Shown: positions 18,474 through 29,998 of the stretch, one piece after another
How positions within the stretch are numbered: the first letter of the stretch is position 1
Layout of the letters: every line of letters begins with the position of its first letter
DNA from: Blastococcus sp. KM273128
GTDB lineage: Bacteria; Actinomycetota; Actinomycetes; Mycobacteriales; Geodermatophilaceae
Direction of reading: 5' to 3'
Assembly: GCF_021698975.1 (NCBI RefSeq)
Contig: NZ_SSXA01000004.1
Location: forward strand, 1 to 64,000
DNA length: 64,000 nt
The notes under the pieces: generated by a model
Databases searched by the model: none
What the model was told of the DNA's origin: nothing
What the model saw: only the letters and a program-made list of their open reading frames with translations
Made by a program: the position numbers and the translations under genes

Positions 18474-20555
18474 ATGGGCAAGGACTTCCCGCCGGCCCCC
18501 GCGCCCCGCCCGGCCGCGCAGGTGCGCAACGTGGCCCTGGTCGGCCGGGCCGGCGCCGGCAAGACGACCCTCGCCGAGGCGCTGCTGGTGGCCACCGGGG
18601 CGATCCCGCGCGCCGGCCGCGTCGAGGAGGGCACCACCTGCCTCGACACCGAGGAGGTGGAGATCCGCCAGCAGCGCTCGATCGCCCTCGGCGTGGCCAC
18701 CGTCGAGCACGAGGGCCACCGGATCACCCTGCTGGACACCCCCGGCTCCCCGGACTTCGTCGGCGAGCTGCGCGCGGGGCTCCGGGCCGCCGACTCGGCG
18801 CTCTTCGTCGTCTCGGCGGTCAGCGGTGTGGACGCCGCCACCGTCCAGCTGTGGGAGGAGTGCGCCGCGGTGGGGATGCCGCGCGCCGTCGTGCTCACCC
18901 AGATCGACCGGCCGCGCGCCGACGTCGACGAGGCGGTGCGCCTCTGCCAGCTGATGCTGGGCGAGGGCGTGTACCCGATGCACCTGGTCGACCGGGGCCC
19001 CGACGGGGCGGCCCGCGGGCTGGTCTCGCTGCTCGAGCCGCACGTGGACCCCGACCGGGTGGGCGACCACGACGCCGACCGCCTCCGCGCCGAGCTGATC
19101 GAGGGGATCATCGGCGAGAGCGAGGACGAGACGCTCATGGAGCGCTACCTCGCCGGTGACGAGCTCTCCGTCCCCGACCTGGTCGCCGACCTGGAGACCG
19201 CGGTCGCCCGCGGGCACTTCCACCCCGTCGTCTGCGCCGCCCCGCTCACCGGGGTGGGCACCGAGGAGCTGCTGCAGCTCGTCGTCTCCGCGCTGCCCTC
19301 GCCCACCGAGCACGGCTGCCCGCCGGTCACCCGGCCCGACGGGGCGCCCGCGCCCGCGCTGGGCTGCGACGCCGAGGGGCCGCTGGTCGCCGAGGTCGTC
19401 CGCACCACCACCGACCCCTACGTCGGCCGCATCTCCCTCGTGCGCGTCTTCTCCGGCACCCTGCGGCCGGACGTGGCGGTGCACGTCTCCGGCCACGGCA
19501 TGGCCGAGCGGGGCCACCCCGACCACGACGCCGACGAGCGGATCGGCGTCCTCACCTCGCCGCTCGGTGCCGCCCTGCGGCCGGTGGCGGCGTGCCCGGC
19601 CGGCGACGTCTGCGCGGTCGCCCGCCTGACGACGGCGGAGACCGGCGACACGCTGAGCTCGCCGGAGGAGCCGCGCCTGGTCCCGCCCTGGGAGCTGCCG
19701 GTGCCGCAGCTGCCGGTCGCGGTGGAGGCCGCCTCCCGCGGCGACGAGGACCGGATGGCCACCGCGCTGGCCCGCCTCGTCGCCGAGGACCCCACCGTCC
19801 GGCTGGAGCGGCGGGCCGACACCGGGCAGCTGCTGCTGTGGTGCGTCGGCGACGCGCACGCCGAGGTGCTGCTGGAGCGGCTCCGCAGCCGGCACGGCGT
19901 CGCCGTTACCACGGTGCCGGTGCGGGTGCCGCTGGTCGAGACCCTCCGCGGCCCGGCCCGGGTGACCGGCCGGCACGTCAAGCAGTCCGGCGGGCACGGG
20001 CAGTACGCGGTCGTCGTCGTCGAGGGCGAGCCGGGGGGGCCGGGCTCGGGGATCGTCTTCGAGCAGCGCATCGTCGGCGGCACCGTGCCCGGGCAGTTCC
20101 ACGCCAGCGTGGAGAAGGGCATCCGCGCCCAGGCGGCCCGCGGCGTCAACGGGGACCGCCCGCTGGTCGACCTCCGGGTCACCCTCGTCGACGGCAAGGC
20201 GCACTCGGTGGACTCCTCCGACGCCGCGTTCCAGGCCGCCGGCGCCCTCGCGCTGCGGGAGCTCGTGGCCGCGGGCGGCACCCAGGTGCTCGAACCGTGG
20301 TGCGAGATCGAGGTGCACGTGCCCGGCGAGCACGTCGGCGCGGTGATGAGCGACCTGTCGTCCCGGCGGGCGCGGGTGACCGGCAGCGAGGCCGACCCGG
20401 GCCGCGACCGCGCCACGGTGCGCGCCGAGGTGCCCGAGGTGGAGCTGCTCGGCTACCCGGGCGTCCTGCGGTCGGTCACGCACGGGACCGGCAGCTTCGA
20501 CCGCCGCCCGCTCGGCTACGAGCCGGCGCCGGCGGCGGTGGCCGTCCCGGCCTGA
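18474..20555 (+). CDS. EF-G-like translation GTPase (EF-G2/FusA2 type)
   Basis: 693 aa with full EF-G domain order: GTPase (P-loop GRAGAGKTT near residue 24), domain II, and domains III-V (HVKQSGGHGQYAVV, domain IV GTVPGQFHASVEKGI). Switch II reads DTPGSPDF, so the catalytic His of canonical EF-G (DTPGHVDF) is Ser. G4 reads TQID rather than NKxD. Such EF-G2 paralogues in mycobacteria are reported to lack normal GTPase activity. Not the main elongation factor, since rpsL/rpsG/tuf neighbours are absent. Function unknown, perhaps stress or ribosome rescue. ATG 18474 gives the family-length N-terminus. Confidence 0.88.
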   Translation: MGKDFPPAPAPRPAAQVRNVALVGRAGAGKTTLAEALLVATGAIPRAGRVEEGTTCLDTEEVEIRQQRSIALGVATVEHEGHRITLLDTPGSPDFVGELRAGLRAADSALFVVSAVSGVDAATVQLWEECAAVGMPRAVVLTQIDRPRADVDEAVRLCQLMLGEGVYPMHLVDRGPDGAARGLVSLLEPHVDPDRVGDHDADRLRAELIEGIIGESEDETLMERYLAGDELSVPDLVADLETAVARGHFHPVVCAAPLTGVGTEELLQLVVSALPSPTEHGCPPVTRPDGAPAPALGCDAEGPLVAEVVRTTTDPYVGRISLVRVFSGTLRPDVAVHVSGHGMAERGHPDHDADERIGVLTSPLGAALRPVAACPAGDVCAVARLTTAETGDTLSSPEEPRLVPPWELPVPQLPVAVEAASRGDEDRMATALARLVAEDPTVRLERRADTGQLLLWCVGDAHAEVLLERLRSRHGVAVTTVPVRVPLVETLRGPARVTGRHVKQSGGHGQYAVVVVEGEPGGPGSGIVFEQRIVGGTVPGQFHASVEKGIRAQAARGVNGDRPLVDLRVTLVDGKAHSVDSSDAAFQAAGALALRELVAAGGTQVLEPWCEIEVHVPGEHVGAVMSDLSSRRARVTGSEADPGRDRATVRAEVPEVELLGYPGVLRSVTHGTGSFDRRPLGYEPAPAAVAVPA

Positions 20556-20571
20556 CCCCCGCGGCGGCCCG

Positions 20572-20626
20572 CCCCGTCCGGAGGCTCGCCGCGAGCCTGC
20601 GAGCGGTGGGGGGCAAGGGGTCCTTC
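20572..20626 (-). repeat. Structured intergenic repeat, copy R2
   Basis: Minus-strand reading: GAAGGACCCC, CCCCCCACC, loop CTCGCAGGCTCG, GGCGAGCC and GGACGGGGC. The outer stem is weaker than in the other copies. It lies between the EF-G-like gene and the pgsA-like promoter and is the one copy that does not follow a gene stop in its own orientation. Confidence 0.7.
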
Positions 20627-20629
20627 TAC

Positions 20630-20635
20630 TAGCCT
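20630..20635 (+). promoter_or_regulatory. -10 element (TAGCCT) before the pgsA-like gene
   Basis: TAGCCT lies 30 nt upstream of GTG 20666, immediately after repeat R2. Probable promoter of the pgsA-DUF881-sbp-DUF881 operon; no clear -35. Confidence 0.45.
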
Positions 20636-20665
20636 CGGGCACGCTGCGCTGGGACTGGAGGGAAC

Positions 20666-21334
20666 GTGACGTCGTCGAACGGGCCGTCGGCTGCCGCACC
20701 CGTCCCCCCGCCCCGGACGACCGGGGTGCCGCTGCCCGACCGCGCGGCCCTCCCGGACCGGGTCTGGACCCTGCCCAACGCCCTGTCGGTGCTGCGGCTG
20801 CTCGGCGTGCCGCTGTTCCTGTGGCTGCTCCTCGGGCCGGAGGAGGACGGCTGGGCGCTCGTCGTCCTCATGGTCTCGGGCTTCACCGACTGGCTGGACG
20901 GCAAGCTCGCCCGCTGGCTGGACCAGGGCAGCCGCCTCGGGGCGCTGCTGGACCCCGCGGCGGACCGGCTCTACATCGTCTCGGCCCTGGTCGCCCTGGC
21001 GCTGCGCGAGGTCGTGCCGCTGTGGCTGGTGGCCCTCCTGGTGGGCCGGGAGCTCCTGCTGGGCGTGCTGCTGCTCGTCCTGCGCGCGCACGGCTACCCG
21101 CCGCTGCAGGTGCACTACCTGGGCAAGGCGGCGACCCTCCTGCTCCTCTACGCGTTCCCCGTGCTGCTGATCGCCGACGGGGAGGGCACGCTGGCCGCCG
21201 TCGCCGAACCCTTCGCCTGGGCCCTCACCATCTGGGGCACCGCCCTCTACCTGCTGGCCGCCGCCTTCTACACCGTGCAGGTGGTCGGCCTGGTCGCCGC
21301 GGACCGCGCCGCGGCCCGCCAGGGCCCGCCGTGA
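20666..21334 (+). CDS. CDP-alcohol phosphatidyltransferase (PgsA2-like)
   Basis: 222-aa membrane enzyme that moves a phosphatidyl group from CDP-diacylglycerol to an alcohol such as glycerol phosphate. It has the complete signature D-x2-DG-x2-AR-x8-G-x3-D-x3-D (DWLDGKLARW then GALLDPAAD) and about five membrane segments. GTG 20666 has GGAGGGAAC directly upstream. It corresponds in position to M. tuberculosis Rv1822 (pgsA2). Which phospholipid it makes cannot be told from the motif. Confidence 0.92.
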   Translation: MTSSNGPSAAAPVPPPRTTGVPLPDRAALPDRVWTLPNALSVLRLLGVPLFLWLLLGPEEDGWALVVLMVSGFTDWLDGKLARWLDQGSRLGALLDPAADRLYIVSALVALALREVVPLWLVALLVGRELLLGVLLLVLRAHGYPPLQVHYLGKAATLLLLYAFPVLLIADGEGTLAAVAEPFAWALTIWGTALYLLAAAFYTVQVVGLVAADRAAARQGPP

Positions 21335-22230
21335 CCGGTGCACGCCCGCCCGGCGGCATCCGCTCGCTGGGCGCCTCGCTCCTCGACGACGTCCTCGCGG
21401 AGACCCTCGACCCCGCGTACGCCCAAGCTGCCGCCCGTCGTGCCGGGGAGGATCCGCCCCGGCGCGGCCGCGGCCGGGTGCTGGTCGCGCTCACCATGGC
21501 AGCGGCCGGCCTGCTGGCGGCGGTGACCTACGACCAGGCGGCCGCCCGCGCGGAGGGCCGCCAGGAGATCCGCGAGGCGCTGGTCAACGACATCCAGGAC
21601 GAGTCGGCGGTCTCCGACGACCTGGCCGCCCGCCTGGAGGAGGTGCGCGCCGAGGTCAGCCGCACCAGCGACGAGCTGCTCGCCGCGACCGCGGTGGGGC
21701 AGCGGGCGCTCGACGCCCTGGCCCGCGCCGAGCAGGGCACCGCCGCCGTCCCCGTCACGGGGCCGGGGCTGCTGGTCACCCTGGCCAACGCCGAGCCCGA
21801 CGCCGACGACGACCCGCTCGGCACCGGCGCGGCCGGGAGCGAGGCGGTCCAGGTGGCCGACGGCGACCTGCAGCTGGTGGTCAACGCGCTCTGGGGCGCC
21901 GGTGCCGAGGCGATCAGCGTCAACGGCCAGCGGCTGGGCCCCACCAGCGCCATCCGGTTCGCCGGCGAGGCGGTCCTGGTCAACTTCCGCCCGGTCACCA
22001 GCCCCTATCGGATCCGCGCCGTCGGCGACCCGGACGCGCTGTCCCAGAACTTCCTGCTCGACCCCCAGGTGCGCGACCTCGCGGAGTTCGCCGCGGCCAC
22101 CGGGCTGCAGTTCCTGTTCAGCGAGGAGGACGACCTGTCCCTGCCGGCCGCCAACCCGCCGGAGCTCCGCTCCGCCGAGGTCGTCAGTTCCCGCCGGGCC
22201 CCCGGCACCGAGCCCAGCCCCGGAGGCTGA
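21331..22230 (+). CDS. DUF881 membrane-anchored protein
   Basis: 299 aa with a cytoplasmic N-terminus, one membrane segment (about residues 51-66), a coiled-coil region (about 70-130) and an extracytoplasmic DUF881 domain with TGPGLLVTLANA and NALWGAGAEAISVNGQRL. Counterpart of Rv1823. GTG start coupled by 4 nt to the pgsA-like gene. The DUF881/small basic protein pair resembles a divisome-linked operon of Firmicutes and Actinobacteria, so a cell-envelope role is likely but unproven. Confidence 0.87.
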   Translation: MTGARPPGGIRSLGASLLDDVLAETLDPAYAQAAARRAGEDPPRRGRGRVLVALTMAAAGLLAAVTYDQAAARAEGRQEIREALVNDIQDESAVSDDLAARLEEVRAEVSRTSDELLAATAVGQRALDALARAEQGTAAVPVTGPGLLVTLANAEPDADDDPLGTGAAGSEAVQVADGDLQLVVNALWGAGAEAISVNGQRLGPTSAIRFAGEAVLVNFRPVTSPYRIRAVGDPDALSQNFLLDPQVRDLAEFAAATGLQFLFSEEDDLSLPAANPPELRSAEVVSSRRAPGTEPSPGG

Positions 22231-22234
22231 CGTC

Positions 22235-22567
22235 GTGATCCCGATCCTCGGCCTCGCGGCCGGCGTCCTGCTCGGCCTGGTCTTCGACCCCACCGTCCCG
22301 CTCTGGCTGCAGCCCTACCTGCCGATCGCCGTCGTCGCCGCCCTCGACGCCGTCTTCGGCGGGTTCCGCGCCCGCCTCGACGGCATCTTCGACGCCAAGG
22401 TGTTCGTGATCTCGTTCGTGTCGAACGTGGTGGTGGCCGCGCTCATCGTCTTCCTGGGCGACCAGCTCGGCGTCGGCGCGCAGCTGTCGACGGCGGTCGT
22501 CGTCGTCCTGGGCATCCGCATCTTCGGCAACGCCGCCGCCATCCGCCGGCACGTCTTCCGCGCATGA
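22235..22567 (+). CDS. sbp: Small basic protein (Sbp, DUF1290 family)
   Basis: 110-aa membrane protein with three hydrophobic segments. DAVFGGFRARLDGIFDAKVF is the characteristic block. Counterpart of Rv1824. GTG 22235 has CGGAGG upstream and the next gene starts within its stop (ATGA). Nested between two DUF881 genes, as in mycobacteria. Confidence 0.9.
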   Translation: MIPILGLAAGVLLGLVFDPTVPLWLQPYLPIAVVAALDAVFGGFRARLDGIFDAKVFVISFVSNVVVAALIVFLGDQLGVGAQLSTAVVVVLGIRIFGNAAAIRRHVFRA

Positions 22568-23346
22568 CCGGTCCGGAACGGCCCGATCCGCCCGGCGAGG
22601 AGAACCCGGGCGCGGGACCGGCCGGCCCGGGACCGGCGGGGGAGCCGCCCCCGGCGCGGCGCCGGCGGCGCGACCCCCTCGCGGCGACGCTGATCGGCGT
22701 CCTCACCCTGCTGCTGGGGTTCGCGCTGGCCGTGCAGGTGCGCAACGCCGACGAGGCCCAGGTGCTGGCGGGCGCGCGCGAGGAGGACCTCGTCCGCATC
22801 CTCGACGAGCTCGACAGCCGCGAGGAGCGGTTGCGCTCGCAGCTGGCCGAGCAGCGGGCCGCGCTGCGCGAGCTCAACGGCTCGGGCAGCCAGACCGGTG
22901 CCGCGCTCGAGGAGGCCCGCCAGCGCGCCGAGAGGCTCGGCATCCTCAACGGGACCCTCGCGGCGCAGGGGCCGGGGATGACCCTCACCGTCCGGGACCC
23001 GGCGGGCACCGTCCAGGTGTCCGACCTGATCGACGTGGTCCAGGAGCTGCGCGGGGCGGGCGCGGAGACCATGCAGGTCGACGACGTCCGGATCGGGCAC
23101 TCCACCGCCGTCACCGGCGCGCCCGGCGAGCTCGTGGTCGACGGGACGCCGCTGCGCTCGCCCTACGAGTTCGTCGTCCTCGGCGACCCGCAGGGGATGG
23201 AGACGGCCATGAACATCCCGGGCGGGGTGGTGCAGCGCATCGAGCGGCGCGGCGGGTCGGTCGAGATCACCGGATCCCCGGAGCTCGTGGTGGACGCGTT
23301 GCGGCCCCTGGACCGCCCTCAATACGCTGCGCCCGACACCGAATAA
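22564..23346 (+). CDS. DUF881 membrane-anchored protein, second copy
   Basis: 260 aa: a Pro-rich cytoplasmic N-terminus, one membrane helix (about residues 38-58), a coiled coil (about 70-125) and a DUF881 domain (LAAQGPGMTLTVRD, VVQELRGAGAETMQVDDVRI). Counterpart of Rv1825. ATG 22564 overlaps the sbp stop. Paralogue of the 21331 gene, and the two may form a heteromeric envelope complex. The structured repeat R3 starts at its TAA stop. Confidence 0.87.
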   Translation: MTGPERPDPPGEENPGAGPAGPGPAGEPPPARRRRRDPLAATLIGVLTLLLGFALAVQVRNADEAQVLAGAREEDLVRILDELDSREERLRSQLAEQRAALRELNGSGSQTGAALEEARQRAERLGILNGTLAAQGPGMTLTVRDPAGTVQVSDLIDVVQELRGAGAETMQVDDVRIGHSTAVTGAPGELVVDGTPLRSPYEFVVLGDPQGMETAMNIPGGVVQRIERRGGSVEITGSPELVVDALRPLDRPQYAAPDTE

Positions 23347-23406
23347 GGACCTCGGTGCCCCCCACCTCTCGCTCCGCTCGAGGTGGGCCCCTGCACCGAG
23401 GCCGTT
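23345..23406 (+). repeat. Structured intergenic repeat, copy R3
   Basis: Starts within the TAA stop of the second DUF881 gene: AAGGA, CCTCGGTGC, CCCACCTC, loop CTCGCTCCGCTCG, GAGGTGGG and GCACCGAGG, then CCGTT. This is the best-paired copy (9-bp outer and 8-bp inner stems). It may terminate or attenuate before gcvH. Confidence 0.85.
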
Positions 23407-23436
23407 CCATCACCTCACCCGGGAGACGACCGCCGC

Positions 23437-23841
23437 ATGGCCACGCCTGACGACCGCCGCTACACCGACCAGCACGAGTGGGCGCTGGTGCAGGGGACGG
23501 ACGGCACGTCGACCGTCGTCCGGGTCGGCATCACCGACCACGCCCAGGACGCGCTCGGGGACATCGTCTTCGTGCAGCTGCCCGAGGTGGGGGCCGAGGT
23601 CGCCCCCGGCACGCCGATGGGCGAGGTGGAGTCGACCAAGAGCGTCTCCGACGTCTACGCGCCCGTCACCGGCGTCGTGGCGGCGGTGAACACCCGCCTG
23701 TCCGACGCGCCCGAGACGATCAACGCCGACCCCTACGGCGAGGGCTGGCTGGTCGACATCGCGGTCCCGGGGGAGGGCGGCGACCCGATCGGCCAGCTGC
23801 TCGACGCCGACGCCTACCAGGCGGTGGTCGAGGGCTCGTGA
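23437..23841 (+). CDS. gcvH: Glycine cleavage system H protein
   Basis: 134-aa lipoyl carrier that shuttles the aminomethyl group between the P, T and L proteins. The lipoylation site is Lys in VESTKSVSD (about residue 67), in the usual hairpin turn, and SDAPETINADPYGEGWL is the conserved C-terminal block. ATG 23437 is preceded by GGGAGA. Position matches Rv1826, and gcvP lies 3 kb downstream. gcvT is not in the window. Confidence 0.97.
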   Translation: MATPDDRRYTDQHEWALVQGTDGTSTVVRVGITDHAQDALGDIVFVQLPEVGAEVAPGTPMGEVESTKSVSDVYAPVTGVVAAVNTRLSDAPETINADPYGEGWLVDIAVPGEGGDPIGQLLDADAYQAVVEGS

Positions 23842-24100
23842 CCGGCCCGCCGGGAGGCTGGCCCCGGCGGTCGCTCACTATGATCGTCGCGGGGTGCAGA
23901 ACAGCGGGGGACCTGCGGCGAAGCCGCCCCCCGGCCCCGCCCGTCCGGTTGACCCTCGGGCCGACCGGCTGGTTCCATGACCCACGGTCCGCCGCCCACC
24001 CGCGGCGGCCGACCCACGGAGGGCCGCCCGGCCCACCGTCCGCCGGCCGCCCGCGGCCAATCGGTCCGCGGCGGGCCCCTCGCACCGGAGGAGACGCAAC
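23842..24100 (+). promoter_or_regulatory. gcvH-garA gap with a candidate -10 and a long leader
   Basis: 259 nt without a gene. TATGAT at 23879-23884 is a good -10 match, which would give garA a leader of about 210 nt. The leader is GC-rich with short direct and inverted repeats, but I cannot recognise a riboswitch class in it. A TTGACC at about 23948 could be a -35 of a second promoter. Confidence 0.35.
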
Positions 24101-24616
24101 GTGCACTGCACTCGATGTGGCCACGAGAACCCCGAGGGCAGTCGCTTCTGCGCGCAGTGCGGTGCGGCGCTCTCCCCGGAGCGCGTGGGTGAGGCCACCA
24201 GCGTGATCCCCAAGGTCGGCGGCGAGGACACCGGCGACCAGCCCGAGGCGGTGGAGGCGGCCGACGCGCACGCGGGCGCGGTGGAGTCGCTGCCGGCCGG
24301 CTCGGCGCTGCTGGTGGTCAAGCGCGGCCCCAACGCCGGGAGCCGGTTCCTGCTCGACCAGGACGTCACCACGGCCGGCCGGCACCCCGACAGCGACATC
24401 TTCCTCGACGACGTCACGGTCAGCCGCCGGCACGTCGAGTTCCACCGCGAGGGCGGCGGCTTCTCGGTGCACGACGTCGGCAGCCTCAACGGCACCTACG
24501 TCAACCGGGAGCCGGTCGACGTCGCCACCCTCGCCGGGGGCGACGAGGTGCAGATCGGCAAGTTCCGCCTGGTGTACCTGACCGGCCCGCGCACGGGCGA
24601 GCCCGCCGCTCGCTAG
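24101..24616 (+). CDS. garA: FHA-domain regulator GarA/OdhI-like with N-terminal zinc ribbon
   Basis: 171 aa. Its C-terminal FHA domain (about residues 65-160) has the phosphothreonine-reading residues in AGRHPDSD, VSRRHVEF and LNGTYVN. GarA/OdhI binds and restrains 2-oxoglutarate dehydrogenase and glutamate enzymes until phosphorylated by PknB/PknG. The usual Thr-Thr phospho-motif ETTSV appears as EATSV (one Thr, about residue 33). Ahead of it is a zinc ribbon CTRCGHENP...CAQCG not found in mycobacterial GarA. GTG 24101 follows GGAGGAG. Position equals Rv1827. Confidence 0.88.
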   Translation: MHCTRCGHENPEGSRFCAQCGAALSPERVGEATSVIPKVGGEDTGDQPEAVEAADAHAGAVESLPAGSALLVVKRGPNAGSRFLLDQDVTTAGRHPDSDIFLDDVTVSRRHVEFHREGGGFSVHDVGSLNGTYVNREPVDVATLAGGDEVQIGKFRLVYLTGPRTGEPAAR

Positions 24617-24656
24617 TGCACCGACCGGTGACCGCCCGCACGTGGGATCCGCGGAG

Positions 24657-24679
24657 CGGGACCTCTGGACGAGGTCCCG
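24657..24679 (+). terminator. Hairpin between garA and ftsR
   Basis: 9-bp perfect stem CGGGACCTC / GAGGTCCCG with a 5-nt loop, ending just before the ftsR ribosome site (GGAGAG). It could attenuate read-through from garA or mask the ribosome site. Confidence 0.55.
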
Positions 24680-24692
24680 GGGAGAGAGGGGC

Positions 24693-25427
24693 GTGACCGC
24701 CGTGCCCGGGCGCGAACCAGCGCTCGGGGACGCCGGCGACCAGCACGCGCCGCGCCTGACCATCGGTGAGGTGCTCGCGGTGCTGCGCGACGACTTCCCC
24801 GACGTGACGATCAGCAAGATCCGCTACCTCGAGTCCGAGGACCTGGTGCACCCGCAGCGCACGCCGTCGGGGTACCGGAAGTTCTCGCGGGCCGACGTCA
24901 GCCGGCTGCGGTACGTCCTCACCGCCCAGCGGGACCACTACCTGCCGCTGCGGGTGATCAAGGACCACCTCGACGCGCTCGACCGCGGGGAGCCGCTCCC
25001 CGGCACCGGCAGCGGCTCCGCGCCGCTGCCCCCCGCCTCCACGGAGAAGGGGACGACGGCCCCGCTGACCGCCGAGCAGTTCGCGCGGGCCGCGGGGCTG
25101 GAGCCCGGGCAGCTCGCCGACTGCGTGCAGTTCGGGCTGCTGACCACCGACGACGAGGGCCGGCACCCCGCGGCGGACCTGCCCATCGCGCGCGCGGCCG
25201 CGGGGCTCGCCCGGCACGGCATCGAGCCGCGGCACCTGCGGGTGTACCGCAGCGCCGTCGAGCGGGAGGCCGGGCTGGTCGAGCAGCTCGTCGCCCCGGT
25301 GCTGCGGGCCCGCTCGGAGGAGGCGCGCACCCGCGCCACCGAGAAGCTGCAGGAACTGGCGGCGCTCTCCGCGCAGCTGCACACCGCCCTGCTCGAGACG
25401 CGCCTGCGGGAGCTCCTCCGTCCCTGA
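24693..25427 (+). CDS. ftsR: MerR-type cell-division regulator FtsR-like
   Basis: 244 aa. The N-terminal MerR winged helix (LTIGEVLAVLRDDFPDVTIS, then KIRYLESEDLVHP) is followed by a variable linker and a C-terminal domain without metal-binding Cys. Counterpart of Rv1828 / C. glutamicum FtsR, an activator of ftsZ by published work on that family. GTG 24693 is chosen because GGAGAGAGGGG precedes it; ATG 24642 lies before the hairpin. Confidence 0.87.
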   Translation: MTAVPGREPALGDAGDQHAPRLTIGEVLAVLRDDFPDVTISKIRYLESEDLVHPQRTPSGYRKFSRADVSRLRYVLTAQRDHYLPLRVIKDHLDALDRGEPLPGTGSGSAPLPPASTEKGTTAPLTAEQFARAAGLEPGQLADCVQFGLLTTDDEGRHPAADLPIARAAAGLARHGIEPRHLRVYRSAVEREAGLVEQLVAPVLRARSEEARTRATEKLQELAALSAQLHTALLETRLRELLRP

Positions 25428-25543
25428 GCGGGCGTACCGTTGACGCGTCGCCGCCCGGCCCCGCCCGGCGCGGCCGACGAGACACCGGCCGCCTGACCAC
25501 ACCGTCCCGCCCGACCCCGGGCCGCAGCCGAGGGAGCCGCACC

Positions 25544-26035
25544 GTGCAGGAGCTCAGAGTCGTCGGCGTCCGCGTCGAACTGCCCGGCAACCAGCCGATC
25601 CTCCTGCTCAAGGAGACGCAGGGGGAGCGGTACCTGCCGATCTGGATCGGTGCCGTCGAGGCGGCCGCCATCGCCTTCGAGCAGCAGGGCGTGCGCCCCG
25701 CCCGCCCGATGACCCACGACCTCCTCCGCGAGGTGGTGCGCACGCTGGGCGCCGAGCTCGAGGCGGTCAACATCACCGAGATGCGCGACGGCATCTACAT
25801 CGCCGAGCTGGTGTTCGGCGACGAGCGGGTGGTCAGCGCCCGCCCCTCGGACGCGGTGGCGCTGGCCGTGCGCACCGGTGCGCCGATCTTCGGCGCCGAC
25901 GACCTGCTCGACGAGGTGGGGATCGAGATCCCCGACGAGCAGGAGGACGAGGTCGAGAAGTTCCGCGAGTTCCTCGACCAGATCTCGCCGGAGGACTTCG
26001 GCGCCGGGTCCGGCTCCGGGGGCGGCCCCGCATAG
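25544..26035 (+). CDS. Bifunctional nuclease (BFN/DUF151) family protein
   Basis: 163 aa. DUF151 domain: LPGNQPILLLKETQGERYLP and the IWIGAVEAAAIAFEQQG block, then RPSDAVALAVRTGAPIF. Members have RNase/DNase activity in plants and a proposed nucleic-acid role in bacteria. Counterpart of Rv1829. GTG 25544 has GAGGGAG upstream. The acidic, Gly-rich C-terminus is probably disordered. A TACCGT box at about 25435 could serve it. Confidence 0.88.
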   Translation: MQELRVVGVRVELPGNQPILLLKETQGERYLPIWIGAVEAAAIAFEQQGVRPARPMTHDLLREVVRTLGAELEAVNITEMRDGIYIAELVFGDERVVSARPSDAVALAVRTGAPIFGADDLLDEVGIEIPDEQEDEVEKFREFLDQISPEDFGAGSGSGGGPA

Positions 26036-26117
26036 CCCCCAACGGGTACCTATCGGCAGGCGCGCCGCATCCGTCACCCGAAATGGGGCTGGTGTGGCGA
26101 CACGCCGCTCCTCTCAG

Positions 26118-26146
26118 TTGACCGGCCTCCGGGCCCGGCTTACCGT
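26118..26146 (+). promoter_or_regulatory. Promoter of the second MerR gene
   Basis: TTGACC (26118-26123), a 17-nt spacer and TACCGT (26141-26146) in the 202-nt gap after the DUF151 gene, about 85 nt before GTG 26238. Confidence 0.6.
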
Positions 26147-26237
26147 CGGCGAACGACAACGGTGTGACACCTGAGGGCATGGGGTGCCGGGCCGTCTACC
26201 CGCCCCAGCCGAGGCGGGACTGAGGAGGACGCTGGAC

Positions 26238-26813
26238 GTGAGCGACCAGGGCAACGGCTCGCAGGGTCAGCTGTTCAGCGACGCCGCCGTCGGGGCGCCG
26301 CAGTACGACGAGGTCGACACCGACCTCGTCGGCTACCGCGGCCCGACCGCCTGCGCCGCTGCCGGCATCACCTACCGCCAGCTCGACTACTGGGCCCGCA
26401 CCGGCCTGGTCTCGCCGTCCGTGCGCAGCGCCACCGGCTCGGGCACCCAGCGGCTCTACTCCTTCCGCGACATCCTCGTGCTCAAGGTCGTCAAGCGGCT
26501 GCTCGACACCGGGGTCTCGCTGCAGAACATCCGCAAGGCCGTCGACCACCTCCGCCAGCGCGGCGTCAAGGAGCTGGCCAACGTCACGCTCTTCTCCGAC
26601 GGCGCCACGGTCTACGAGTGCACCTCCGCCGAGGAGGTCGTCGACCTGCTCGCCGGTGGCCAGGGCGTCTTCGGCATCGCCGTCTCCGGGGCGCTGCGCG
26701 AGCTCTCCGGTGAGCTGGCGGAGCTGCCCGCGGAGCGGATCGACGGCGGCCAGGTCGTGCCGTCCGACGACGAGCTGTCGATGCGCCGCCGGCGCCGCGC
26801 GGCCACCGCCTAG
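26238..26813 (+). CDS. MerR-family transcriptional regulator (Rv1830-like)
   Basis: 191 aa. MerR HTH at about residues 37-65 ([20 protein letters not shown]), then a helical dimerisation region ([20 protein letters not shown]) and a C-terminal [20 protein letters not shown] segment conserved in this group. It lacks metal-sensing Cys. Position equals Rv1830. GTG 26238 has TGAGGAGGAC upstream; ATG 26184 is less likely. It immediately precedes gcvP, which it may influence. Confidence 0.87.
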   Translation: MSDQGNGSQGQLFSDAAVGAPQYDEVDTDLVGYRGPTACAAAGITYRQLDYWARTGLVSPSVRSATGSGTQRLYSFRDILVLKVVKRLLDTGVSLQNIRKAVDHLRQRGVKELANVTLFSDGATVYECTSAEEVVDLLAGGQGVFGIAVSGALRELSGELAELPAERIDGGQVVPSDDELSMRRRRRAATA

Positions 26814-26866
26814 GCCGCTCTCCGGGTCCCCGGTCGCCGGGGGCTCCCGCTGGTAGCGTTCGAGCA

Positions 26867-29908
<3,042 letters not shown>

Positions 29909-29913
29909 CGGGA

Positions 29914-29949
29914 GGCCCCCGTCCCGCGGCGTGCCCCGGGACGGGGGCC
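29914..29949 (+). terminator. Strong hairpin after gcvP
   Basis: Perfect 13-bp stem GGCCCCCGTCCCG / CGGGACGGGGGCC with a 10-nt loop, 5 nt after the gcvP stop. Confidence 0.85.
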
Positions 29950-29998
29950 GTGCCACTCCCAGGGTGCTGTGCCGGTCCCTGGTGGCAGGGTGGCGCCC

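Noticed and set aside
18117-20699. 860-codon minus-strand frame opposite the EF-G-like gene
   Set aside because: Only its last 66 codons (from 18317), outside the EF-G gene, are credible; the rest is a shadow of a conserved protein on the other strand.
26814-26866. Glycine riboswitch before gcvP
   Set aside because: The gap is only 53 nt and contains a TAGCGT promoter for a probably leaderless mRNA; the other gaps nearby also lack recognisable aptamer features.
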